Shown here piece after piece: positions 27,833 to 34,381 of a stretch of 64,000 bases of DNA. How positions within the stretch are numbered: the stretch's first letter is position 1; every line of letters starts with the position of its first letter. The stretch is taken from the NCBI GenBank assembly GCA_014163555.1, contig JACJGO010000014.1, positions 62,001-126,000 on the forward strand, given 5' to 3'. Made by a program: the position numbers and the translations under genes. The notes beneath the pieces are model-generated. The model was not told the DNA's origin. It did no database searches and saw nothing but the letters and a program-made list of their open reading frames with translations. The stretch is from Flavisolibacter longurius. Lineage in GTDB: Bacteria > Bacteroidota > Bacteroidia > Chitinophagales > Chitinophagaceae.

Positions 27833-28456
27833 TTAATGCATCCGGTCGCCGCGAGGTTGTAACGTTTGAATGACTTCAGCTTCATACACCAACCATTCCT
27901 GCCAGCGGCGGCGTACGTTTTCTTTATCGATATACTTTTCTGCCAGGTCGATAAAAAGTGTATAGTGGCCGGCCTCACTTTCCATAAAGCGGCGGTAGAA
28001 TTTGCACAGGTACGTATCATCTAAACCTTCGCTGAGGCGCTTAAAGCGTTCGCAACTCCTGGCTTCAATCATGGCCATTAAAAGGAGCTGGTCTAGAAAC
28101 CGGCCTTCTTCCGAACCACCTTTTTGACAAAATTGGATCAGTGCGTTCACATAATCATCGCGACGTTGTTTGCCGAGTTTCCAACCCCGCTTTTTCAATT
28201 CGGCCAATACGAGCCGGAAATGTCCCCATTCTTCTGTTACGATAGGAGCGAGGGCCGATACCAGTTCTTCTTTTTGATTGTACCGTTGAATGAGAGAAAT
28301 GCAGGTTGTCGCTGCTTTTTGCTCGCAATAGGCATGATCGGTCAGAATTTCTTCCAGTGTCATTTGTGCCAGGTTTACCCACCGCGGATCGGTTGGCAAT
28401 TGCAAACCAAGAATGGCTTTGGCATCACTAGACAGAGTAGAATCAAAATCGTTCAT
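27833..28456 (-). CDS. miaE: tRNA-(ms2io6A)-hydroxylase
   Basis: A diiron enzyme that hydroxylates the isopentenyl group of ms2i6A37 in tRNA. The 207-residue protein has the ferritin-like four-helix core with metal ligands in LTDHAYCEQKAA, EEWGHF, IEARSCERF and ESEAGHY. The start is the ATG at 28456. On the minus strand a -7 element (TAGTTTTG, 28468-28461) ends only four bases before this ATG, which implies a leaderless message or a slightly later start. The gene is divergent from the thiolase gene. Confidence 0.92.
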   Translation of the reverse strand: MNDFDSTLSSDAKAILGLQLPTDPRWVNLAQMTLEEILTDHAYCEQKAATTCISLIQRYNQKEELVSALAPIVTEEWGHFRLVLAELKKRGWKLGKQRRDDYVNALIQFCQKGGSEEGRFLDQLLLMAMIEARSCERFKRLSEGLDDTYLCKFYRRFMESEAGHYTLFIDLAEKYIDKENVRRRWQEWLVYEAEVIQTLQPRGDRMH

Positions 28457-28460
28457 GCTG

Positions 28461-28468
28461 CAAAACTA
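28461..28468 (-). promoter_or_regulatory. -7 element (TAGTTTTG) next to miaE start
   Basis: Exact TAnnTTTG match on the minus strand, separated from the miaE ATG by four bases. If used, transcription would begin at or inside the start codon. Confidence 0.4.
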
Positions 28469-28590
28469 AAAGGGGATGCGGACGATTTCATAAGATGGTT
28501 AATACTAAGAAGGTTGAATTCATTCAACATTGGTCCAACAACAGCAACAAGCAGATTCTTTTTCACCAAAAAAACCATGCTATCTACGTT

Positions 28591-28598
28591 TATCTTTG
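28591..28598 (+). promoter_or_regulatory. -7 element (TATCTTTG) of the thiolase gene
   Basis: Exact consensus match, 21 bases before the ATG at 28620. Confidence 0.6.
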
Positions 28599-28619
28599 CC
28601 ACGCTAAACAAATCGCTAT

Positions 28620-29798
28620 ATGAATAAATCCGTTTATATTGTTTCCGCAGTTCGTACCCCGATGGGTTCTTTTGGCGGTGCGCTGAAAGACGTTCCTGCC
28701 CCGCAATTGGGCGCTGTAGCCATCAAAGCGGCCTTGGAAAAAGCAGGGGTTTCCCCAAATGACGTAGATGAAGTATTAATGGGTTGTGTCATCCAGTCCA
28801 ACCTTGGCCAGGCGCCGGCCCGCCAGGCCGCCAAAGCAGCCGGGCTTCCCGATAAAGTTGTTTGCACCACAGTAAATAAAGTTTGCGCTAGCGGTATGAA
28901 AGCCATTATGCAGGGGGCACAAAGTATTTTGCTGGGTGATGCAGATGTTGTGGTAGCTGGTGGCATGGAAAACATGAGCGCTGTGCCTTTTTATGTTCCC
29001 AACCTGCGATGGGGGAACAAATACGGCGAAACGGCCCTAATAGATGGCTTACAGAAAGACGGCCTGACAGATTGTTATTCCAATTTTGCTATGGGTTGTG
29101 CAGCCGATATCTGCGCCGCAGAAAATAAAATCAGCCGCGAAGAACAGGATGCGTTTGCCATTGAAAGTTACCAGCGCAGCCAGGCTGCCTGGAACGAAGG
29201 CCGCTTTGCCGACGAAGTTGTTCCGGTAGTGATACCTTCCAAAAAGGGTGATGTAACTATAGACAAAGACGAAGAGTCCTGGAATGTAAAATTTGATAAG
29301 ATTGCTGACTTGAAACCGGCTTTTGGTAAGGAGGGAACGGTAACAGCCGCCAATGCCAGCACTATGAATGACGGCGCCGCGGCATTGGTGTTGATGAGCC
29401 AGGAAAAAGCGGAAAGTATGGGTATAAAACCAATTGCTGTTATTCGCGGTTATGCCGATGCAGAACAGGAGCCAACCTGGTTTACAACCACACCCAGCGT
29501 GGCTGTTCCCTTGGCAGTGAAAAAAGCCGGTTTGCAAATGAGCGATGTGGATTATGTTGAATTGAACGAAGCGTTTAGCGTGGTTGGGATCATCAACTCA
29601 AAGAACATGAACCTGGATCCGGCTAAAGTGAATGTAAATGGGGGAGCGGTTTCACTGGGGCATCCCCTGGGATGCAGCGGCGCCAGAATCATTGTAACCC
29701 TGATCAACATATTAAAACAGAAAGATGGTAAAATAGGTGCGGCAGGTATCTGCAACGGCGGTGGCGGTGCCAGTGCCATGGTAATTGAAAGGGTTTAA
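28620..29798 (+). CDS. Acetyl-CoA C-acyltransferase (thiolase)
   Basis: A 392-residue thiolase that joins or cleaves acyl-CoA and acetyl-CoA. The nucleophilic cysteine lies in NKVCASGMKAI (about 89), the catalytic His in NEAFSV and GHPLGCSGARI, and the second Cys in GICNGGGGASAM. It could act in acetoacetyl-CoA metabolism together with the HMG-CoA lyase 2 kb upstream, or in fatty acid oxidation. Sequence alone does not choose between these. It has its own promoter and terminator, so it is a single-gene unit. Confidence 0.94.
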   Translation: MNKSVYIVSAVRTPMGSFGGALKDVPAPQLGAVAIKAALEKAGVSPNDVDEVLMGCVIQSNLGQAPARQAAKAAGLPDKVVCTTVNKVCASGMKAIMQGAQSILLGDADVVVAGGMENMSAVPFYVPNLRWGNKYGETALIDGLQKDGLTDCYSNFAMGCAADICAAENKISREEQDAFAIESYQRSQAAWNEGRFADEVVPVVIPSKKGDVTIDKDEESWNVKFDKIADLKPAFGKEGTVTAANASTMNDGAAALVLMSQEKAESMGIKPIAVIRGYADAEQEPTWFTTTPSVAVPLAVKKAGLQMSDVDYVELNEAFSVVGIINSKNMNLDPAKVNVNGGAVSLGHPLGCSGARIIVTLINILKQKDGKIGAAGICNGGGGASAMVIERV

Positions 29799-29808
29799 AA
29801 ATTTTATT

Positions 29809-29848
29809 CCATAAAAAAAGGCTGCACAGGTTGCAGCCTTTTTTTATG
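29809..29848. terminator. Strong symmetric terminator after thiolase
   Basis: Inner arms AAGGCTGCA and TGCAGCCTT are extended by A7/T7 runs and CCAT/ATGG ends, making a long near-perfect palindrome that would work in both directions. Confidence 0.9.
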
Positions 29849-29862
29849 GATGGTTTGATAAG

Positions 29863-30285
29863 ATGAATCAAGCCATTTATCTTGACCGGGTAATGTTTAC
29901 TCTTTTTGGGAAAAATACAGATGCCGGACTTTTGATTCTTCGGGTGTTTTTAGGCATTCGCCTTCTTTACGGAGTTCAGGACAATATTCTGCATTGGCAT
30001 CATATGAAAACTTTTGAAGCCTTCCTGGCTGACCACCAGTTTCCATTGCCATTGGTTTCCGCCATTGTTTCGGTTTATGCCCAGGCAATAGCAGGCGTCT
30101 TGTTTTTGATTGGCTGGCAGGTTCGCTGGGCCGCCCTGGTGATGGTTTTCAATTTTTTAGTTGCGTTGGTGATGGTTCACTGGAGACAAACATTTGAGCA
30201 GATGACCACTGTCCTATTTATGCTGGTATCCTCGCTTGTTCTCCTGGTTTCTGGCTGCGGAAACTATTCTCTTCAAAAAGATTGA
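29863..30285 (+). CDS. DoxX family membrane protein
   Basis: A 140-residue protein with four membrane segments, of the DoxX family. Family members include thiosulfate:quinone oxidoreductase subunits and many uncharacterised proteins. LRVFLGIRLLYGVQDNI in the first helix region and the GVLFLIGWQVRWAALVMVFNFL stretch fit the fold. No redox cofactor motif is visible, so a specific reaction should not be assigned. Its stop codon directly abuts the stop of the convergent SemiSWEET gene. Confidence 0.82.
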   Translation: MNQAIYLDRVMFTLFGKNTDAGLLILRVFLGIRLLYGVQDNILHWHHMKTFEAFLADHQFPLPLVSAIVSVYAQAIAGVLFLIGWQVRWAALVMVFNFLVALVMVHWRQTFEQMTTVLFMLVSSLVLLVSGCGNYSLQKD

Positions 30286-30543
30286 TCACCGGTTGTACTT
30301 TAATCGCAGAATAACCATGCAAATGTTTAGTAGCAATGAAAAAGTATTGGTGATGATGATGGGAAGGTCCTTGCGTAAAATGCCATAAACAACCCAGGTT
30401 GCCACACCTGTCATTAAAACAAACAACATCAGTTTCGAAATATCCTCTGCCTTTTTTTCCCGAATAGTTTTGATCAATTGCGGTAAAAGTGACGAAGCCG
30501 TGCATATTCCCGCAAACAATCCAACCGCTTGTGTCCAATCCAT
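30286..30543 (-). CDS. SemiSWEET-type sugar transporter
   Basis: An 85-residue three-helix PQ-loop protein, a SemiSWEET; two copies form a sugar channel. The PQ motif (SLLPQLIKTIREK) lies in helix 1, followed by KAEDISKLMLF, typical of the group, and helices 2 and 3 (GVATWVVYGILRKD, TNTFSLLLNICMVILRL). I chose the ATG at 30543; an upstream TTG at 30561 would add six residues. It ends back-to-back with the DoxX gene without any spacer. Confidence 0.87.
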   Translation of the reverse strand: MDWTQAVGLFAGICTASSLLPQLIKTIREKKAEDISKLMLFVLMTGVATWVVYGILRKDLPIIITNTFSLLLNICMVILRLKYNR

Positions 30544-30712
30544 GTTGATCTGTGTTTGCAAAGCCTTTGCCAGTAATTGATTCTTAGCTTTTGTTTTATC
30601 AATAATGATGGAACCTTTAAAAACCTTAACGCCTTCTACTGCAGGGCCTTTTCATTTTTAGGTAAATTGATGGTTGTCTGCTATTTTTGCCCACCTTTCA
30701 ATTGAAAAAAGA

Positions 30713-31699
30713 ATGAGACAAATCACTTTCCGGGAAGCCTTGCGTGAAGCCATGAGCGAAGAAATGCGCAGGGACGACAGAGTTTTTTTAATGGGTGAAG
30801 AAGTTGCCGAATACAATGGAGCGTATAAAGTAAGCCAGGGTATGCTGGCTGAATTTGGCCCGAAGCGGGTAATTGATACACCCATCGCCGAATTGGGTTT
30901 TGCGGCCATCGGTGTTGGTGCCGCGCAGAACGGTCTTCGTCCGGTGGTAGAATTCATGACCTGGAACTTTGCCGTACTGGCGCTTGATCAGATCCTGAAC
31001 ACCGCTTCGAAAATGCTCGCCATGAGTGGCGGACAAATCACCTGTCCCATTGTTTTTCGGGGTCCCAACGGGTCGGCCGGACAATTGGGCGCACAACACT
31101 CCACTGCATTCGAAGCATTGTATGCAAACATTCCCGGGTTGAAAGTAGTATCGGTAAGTAATGGCTATGATGGAAAAGGACTGCTGAAGCAAGCCATCCG
31201 TTATGAAGAAGATCCGGTTATGTTCATGGAAAGTGAACTGATGTATGGTGAGAAATTCGAAGTGCCGGAGGAAGAATATTACATTCCACTCGGTAAGGCT
31301 GATGTGAAGAAAGAAGGAAAGGATGTGACCATTGTTTCTTTCAACAAAATGATGAAGGTAGCCCTTGGTGCTGCTGCGGAGTTGGAAAAAGAAGGCGTTA
31401 GCGCTGAGGTGATTGATTTGCGCACCATCCGCCCCTTGGATTGGATGACGGTACTGGAAAGTGTAAAAAAAACCAACCGCCTGGTGATCGTTGAAGAGCA
31501 GTGGCCGTTTGCTTCCGTTTCCTCCGAACTTGCTTATCGCATTCAAAAAGAAGGGTTTGATTACTTGGATGCACCAATCCGTCGCATCACTGCAGCCGAT
31601 GCTCCGCTTCACTATGCACCCAACCTGGTGGCGGCTGCTTTGCCTGATGTTCCCCGCACCATTAAGCTCGTGCAAGAGGTGATGTATTTGAAAAAATGA
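30713..31699 (+). CDS. pdhB: Pyruvate dehydrogenase E1 component, beta subunit
   Basis: The beta chain of the thiamine-diphosphate E1 enzyme that decarboxylates pyruvate for acetyl-CoA formation. It is 328 residues from the ATG at 30713. MGEEVAEYNGAYKVSQGML holds the ThDP-contacting glutamate, and RGPNGSAGQLGAQHS and the C-terminal DAPLHYAPNLV are typical of pyruvate-type E1 beta. The alpha subunit and E2 are not in this window, so subunits are encoded apart. Two consecutive hairpin terminators follow. Confidence 0.94.
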   Translation: MRQITFREALREAMSEEMRRDDRVFLMGEEVAEYNGAYKVSQGMLAEFGPKRVIDTPIAELGFAAIGVGAAQNGLRPVVEFMTWNFAVLALDQILNTASKMLAMSGGQITCPIVFRGPNGSAGQLGAQHSTAFEALYANIPGLKVVSVSNGYDGKGLLKQAIRYEEDPVMFMESELMYGEKFEVPEEEYYIPLGKADVKKEGKDVTIVSFNKMMKVALGAAAELEKEGVSAEVIDLRTIRPLDWMTVLESVKKTNRLVIVEEQWPFASVSSELAYRIQKEGFDYLDAPIRRITAADAPLHYAPNLVAAALPDVPRTIKLVQEVMYLKK

Positions 31700-31721
31700 T
31701 CATTATCAATTTGTAGATAGG

Positions 31722-31743
31722 ATACCCCAAATAGGGTATTTTT
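31722..31743 (+). terminator. First terminator after pdhB
   Basis: ATACCC (31722-31727) and GGGTAT (31734-31739) pair around six bases, followed by T5 including the last stem base. Confidence 0.7.
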
Positions 31744-31746
31744 CGG

Positions 31747-31776
31747 AAAAAGTTGTGTTGAAAAACACAACTTTTT
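31747..31776. terminator. Second terminator after pdhB, GAAA tetraloop
   Basis: A perfect 13-bp stem closed by a GAAA loop, with A5 and T5 at the ends. It can stop transcription in both directions and insulates the small-RNA-like unit that follows. Confidence 0.8.
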
Positions 31777-31841
31777 CATTTTCAATACATAAGGAAAAAA
31801 ATATTTTTTCAAAAATGTTAGGAATTGTGAAATAGGCAATG

Positions 31842-31910
31842 CATCTTTGTCTCGGTTTTTCATAGGATATTGGATTTTACACGAGGCTGGATTTCTATCC
31901 GGCCTTTTTT
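31842..31910 (+). ncRNA. Small-RNA-like repeat unit, copy 1
   Basis: A 69-base intergenic unit that occurs again at 56025-56093 with two differences. It opens with CATCTTTG, one base from the TAnnTTTG -7 element, and a TTA at 31818-31820 could serve as -33 box. It ends with a terminator hairpin (31884-31892 with 31897-31905, loop TTCT) and T6. The predicted RNA is about 50-55 nt. CTCG (31851-31854) can pair with CGAG (31882-31885) around a loop holding two GGAT motifs; the third GGAT is in the terminator stem. The unit is not coding: both differences would change amino acids and there is no stop before the terminator. I recognise no known family. Confidence 0.6.
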
Positions 31911-32038
31911 CTTTTACAGGTTTACCATTAGCTCATTTAATCTTCTGATTATTTCTCCTAAGTATTTTCCAGTACACTTCATTTTTTATCTTTCCGAATT
32001 TTACCCGACAGCTTACAGCATTGTACCGTTGCGTACAC

Positions 32039-32046
32039 TACATTTG
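32039..32046 (+). promoter_or_regulatory. -7 element (TACATTTG) of the response regulator gene
   Basis: Exact consensus match, 17 bases before the ATG at 32064. Confidence 0.6.
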
Positions 32047-32063
32047 CCCTCTTAAATTAAAGC

Positions 32064-33227
32064 ATGGCGACCCTCCTGATTATTGATGATGAAAAGTCTA
32101 TCCGGAAAACCCTATCTGAAATTCTTTCGTTTGAAGGGTACAAGATTGAAGAAGCAGTGGATGGCGAAGAAGGCCTGAACAAGTTCAAAGAAAAAACTTT
32201 TGATGTTGTTCTCTGTGACATTAAAATGCCAAAGATTGATGGCCTGGAGTTTTTGCAAAAGGCGGTTGAAATCAACCCTGATGTTCCCATCATCATGATT
32301 TCCGGGCATGGCAATATTGAAACCGCAGTGGAAGCTGTAAAAAAGGGCGCCTACGATTTTATTCAAAAGCCACCAGACCTGAATCGCCTTCTCATTACGA
32401 TTCGTAATGCAATGGAGCGTAAAACGCTGGTAAGTGAAACAAAACGTCTAAAGCGCAAAGCACTCCGCGTACAGGAAATGATTGGTGAGTCGGCACCGAT
32501 TGTTCAGATCAAAGAAACTATTGAAAAAGTGGCTCCTACAGAAGCCCGTGTACTCATAACCGGAGAGAATGGTGTGGGGAAAGAACTGGTTGCCCGATGG
32601 CTCCATGAAAAAAGCAACCGTGCGGAAAACCCGTTGGTGGAAGTGAACTGTGCGGCCATTCCCAGCGAATTGATCGAAAGCGAATTGTTCGGTCACGAGA
32701 AAGGATCGTTTACATCAGCTATAAAGCAACGCATTGGCAAATTTGAACAGGCCAACGGCGGTACGCTGTTTCTCGACGAGATTGGCGATATGAGCCTTTC
32801 TGCCCAAGCAAAAGTGCTTCGTGCTTTGCAGGAAGGGAAAATCACCCGTGTAGGAGCCGATAAGGATATCAGTGTCGATGTGCGGGTAGTAGCAGCTACC
32901 AACAAGGATCTTTTAAAAGAAGTCGAGGAGAAGACCTTCCGCCTCGATCTGTATCACCGATTAAGCGTTATCCTTATTCATGTGCCATCATTGAACGACA
33001 GGAGAGAAGATATTCCTCTTCTTGTCACTTCGTTTTTGGAAGAAATCTGCGATGACTATGGTGTAGCTGCAAAAGAAATACAGCCAGAAGCAATGGAAGC
33101 GTTGAAGCAATACAACTGGACAGGGAACATCCGCGAATTACGCAATGTTGTGGAGCGCCTTGTGATTCTTTCCGGCAAAACCATTTCGCTGGAAGATGTA
33201 AAAAATTACGTATTGCCCAAAGCGTAA
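32064..33227 (+). CDS. NtrC-like response regulator without DNA-binding domain
   Basis: A 387-residue sigma-54-type response regulator. A receiver domain (1-120, phospho-acceptor Asp52 in LCDIKMP) is followed by an AAA+ domain with Walker A GENGVGKE, Walker B GGTLFLDEIGDM and the arginine-finger region FRLDLYHRL. The sigma-54-contact loop is GSFTSA (214-219) where GAFTGA is usual; the key Phe and Thr are kept. The protein stops after the AAA+ lid (NWTGNIRELRNVVERL, then about 25 residues) and has no Fis-type helix-turn-helix. It could act from solution, as FlgR does, or regulate without DNA contact. No histidine kinase gene is adjacent. Confidence 0.9.
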   Translation: MATLLIIDDEKSIRKTLSEILSFEGYKIEEAVDGEEGLNKFKEKTFDVVLCDIKMPKIDGLEFLQKAVEINPDVPIIMISGHGNIETAVEAVKKGAYDFIQKPPDLNRLLITIRNAMERKTLVSETKRLKRKALRVQEMIGESAPIVQIKETIEKVAPTEARVLITGENGVGKELVARWLHEKSNRAENPLVEVNCAAIPSELIESELFGHEKGSFTSAIKQRIGKFEQANGGTLFLDEIGDMSLSAQAKVLRALQEGKITRVGADKDISVDVRVVAATNKDLLKEVEEKTFRLDLYHRLSVILIHVPSLNDRREDIPLLVTSFLEEICDDYGVAAKEIQPEAMEALKQYNWTGNIRELRNVVERLVILSGKTISLEDVKNYVLPKA

Positions 33228-33241
33228 ATTCAAAACCTTTC

Positions 33242-33270
33242 ACCGGGGAATCAATCGTTCCCCGGTTTTC
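33242..33270 (+). terminator. Terminator after the response regulator gene
   Basis: ACCGGGGAA (33242-33250) pairs with TTCCCCGGT (33258-33266), followed by a T-rich tract. The right part lies within the end of the convergent B12-regulator gene. Confidence 0.75.
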
Positions 33271-34141
33271 GTTTTTCGATAAACCGGTAAATTTCATCAT
33301 CGCGGCGCAGCAGGTGAAACTGCACAAAATTGCGCTGGCTTTGTTCGATGCCCTTGCCGGAGGCAAGAATAATCTTGTCAGGAAAGGATTTTCGAAGCGT
33401 TTCAAAATAATCATCCACGCTGAAGCCGGTAAAATTGGTAATAAGGTGAAGGTAGAGGTATTGAACGCCTTTAATTTTTGCAGCTTCCTGCACTTCTTTC
33501 AGGCCTGCATTTGCACCGAGGTAAAGGACACGCCATTCATTCTTCCGCAGCAGATAGTTGACAAAAAGGAGCGGCAGTTCGTGAAATTCATTTTCCGGAC
33601 AAAAGACAACGATTTCCGGGTCGCCGTTTTGTGAAGCGCTGAATTTTTCCGTTTCGCTGATGATCCTGTTCTGTATGATATAACTGGAGAAATGTTCCTG
33701 TGCAGGAATGATCTTGCTGGTATCCCAAAGCAGTCCAACCCGGTGCATATAACGATAACAGATATCGGTAATCAGTTTCTCAAAACCGATAATTTCTGCC
33801 AGTTCATTCAGTTTAGTTACAAAAGCAGCTTCATTAAAATCGATAGCCGCTTTCAGCAAGTGTTGAATGGCCGTATTGTAATTGGACAGATTGATGTCTG
33901 TTTTATCGGCTTCCTCCTGGATTTGCTGGTCAGATAGCGCAGCTATCTTTGAAATCTTCCAACCATTGTGATAAAGAAAGGAAATACAAAGCAGCTTTTT
34001 CAGGTCTTCATTGGTATAAAAACGCATGTTGCTTTCTTTGCGCTGGGCCTTGAAAAAATCATAACGCTGCTCCCAGATGCGCAGGGTATGCGATTTTATG
34101 CCTGTCAGAAGTTCGATTTGCCGGATGCTAAAGTTTTGCAT
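33251..34141 (-). CDS. MerR-family regulator with B12-binding domain (CarH/LitR type)
   Basis: A 296-residue regulator. The MerR helix-turn-helix lies at 1-70 (FSIRQIELLTGIKSHTLRIW), a helical cobalamin-cap domain at about 85-165 and a Rossmann-like B12 domain at about 174-290. The adenosylcobalamin light-sensor signature W-x9-EH is complete (Trp139, Glu149-His150), and the lower-ligand position reads E185-F-H187. CarH proteins are tetrameric repressors that let go of DNA when light breaks the Co-C bond, usually controlling carotenoid genes. No carotenoid gene lies next to it, so the targets are unknown. A good -7 element lies upstream on the minus strand. Confidence 0.9.
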   Translation of the reverse strand: MQNFSIRQIELLTGIKSHTLRIWEQRYDFFKAQRKESNMRFYTNEDLKKLLCISFLYHNGWKISKIAALSDQQIQEEADKTDINLSNYNTAIQHLLKAAIDFNEAAFVTKLNELAEIIGFEKLITDICYRYMHRVGLLWDTSKIIPAQEHFSSYIIQNRIISETEKFSASQNGDPEIVVFCPENEFHELPLLFVNYLLRKNEWRVLYLGANAGLKEVQEAAKIKGVQYLYLHLITNFTGFSVDDYFETLRKSFPDKIILASGKGIEQSQRNFVQFHLLRRDDEIYRFIEKRKPGND

Positions 34142-34240
34142 AAACGTTAAGAATCGGTATTGGCACAGCAGAACAGAAAAACTTTTTATACATTGCTGCA
34201 GCCAACTTGTTACCGTATCAGCGGGTGTTTAATGATTTGG

Positions 34241-34248
34241 CAAAAGTA
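34241..34248 (-). promoter_or_regulatory. -7 element (TACTTTTG) of the B12 regulator gene
   Basis: Exact consensus match on the minus strand, about 100 bases upstream of the ATG at 34141. Confidence 0.45.
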
Positions 34249-34353
34249 AAAATTCATACGGCAAAAATCGCGTTTCGCTGTACCCGATGCCGGTTTTGTG
34301 CCATGCACCTGAATTTTGACGTTTGCAATCGTAAAATACACCACTTAAAATAA

Positions 34354-34361
34354 TAAATTTG
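34354..34361 (+). promoter_or_regulatory. -7 element (TAAATTTG) of lepB
   Basis: Exact consensus match, 20 bases before the ATG at 34382. Confidence 0.6.
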
Positions 34362-34381
34362 TCCGTTTTAAACACACACGA

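Noticed and set aside
30788-31675. A 295-codon minus-strand frame opposite pdhB
   Set aside because: Shadow of the E1 beta gene; its sequence is what antisense translation of such a GC-moderate gene gives.
31870-32055. An open frame starting inside small-RNA-like copy 1
   Set aside because: It begins with TTG within the conserved unit and crosses the terminator. In copy 2 the same frame changes both variable codons (W to R, R to Q) and diverges completely after the terminator, so it is not conserved as protein.
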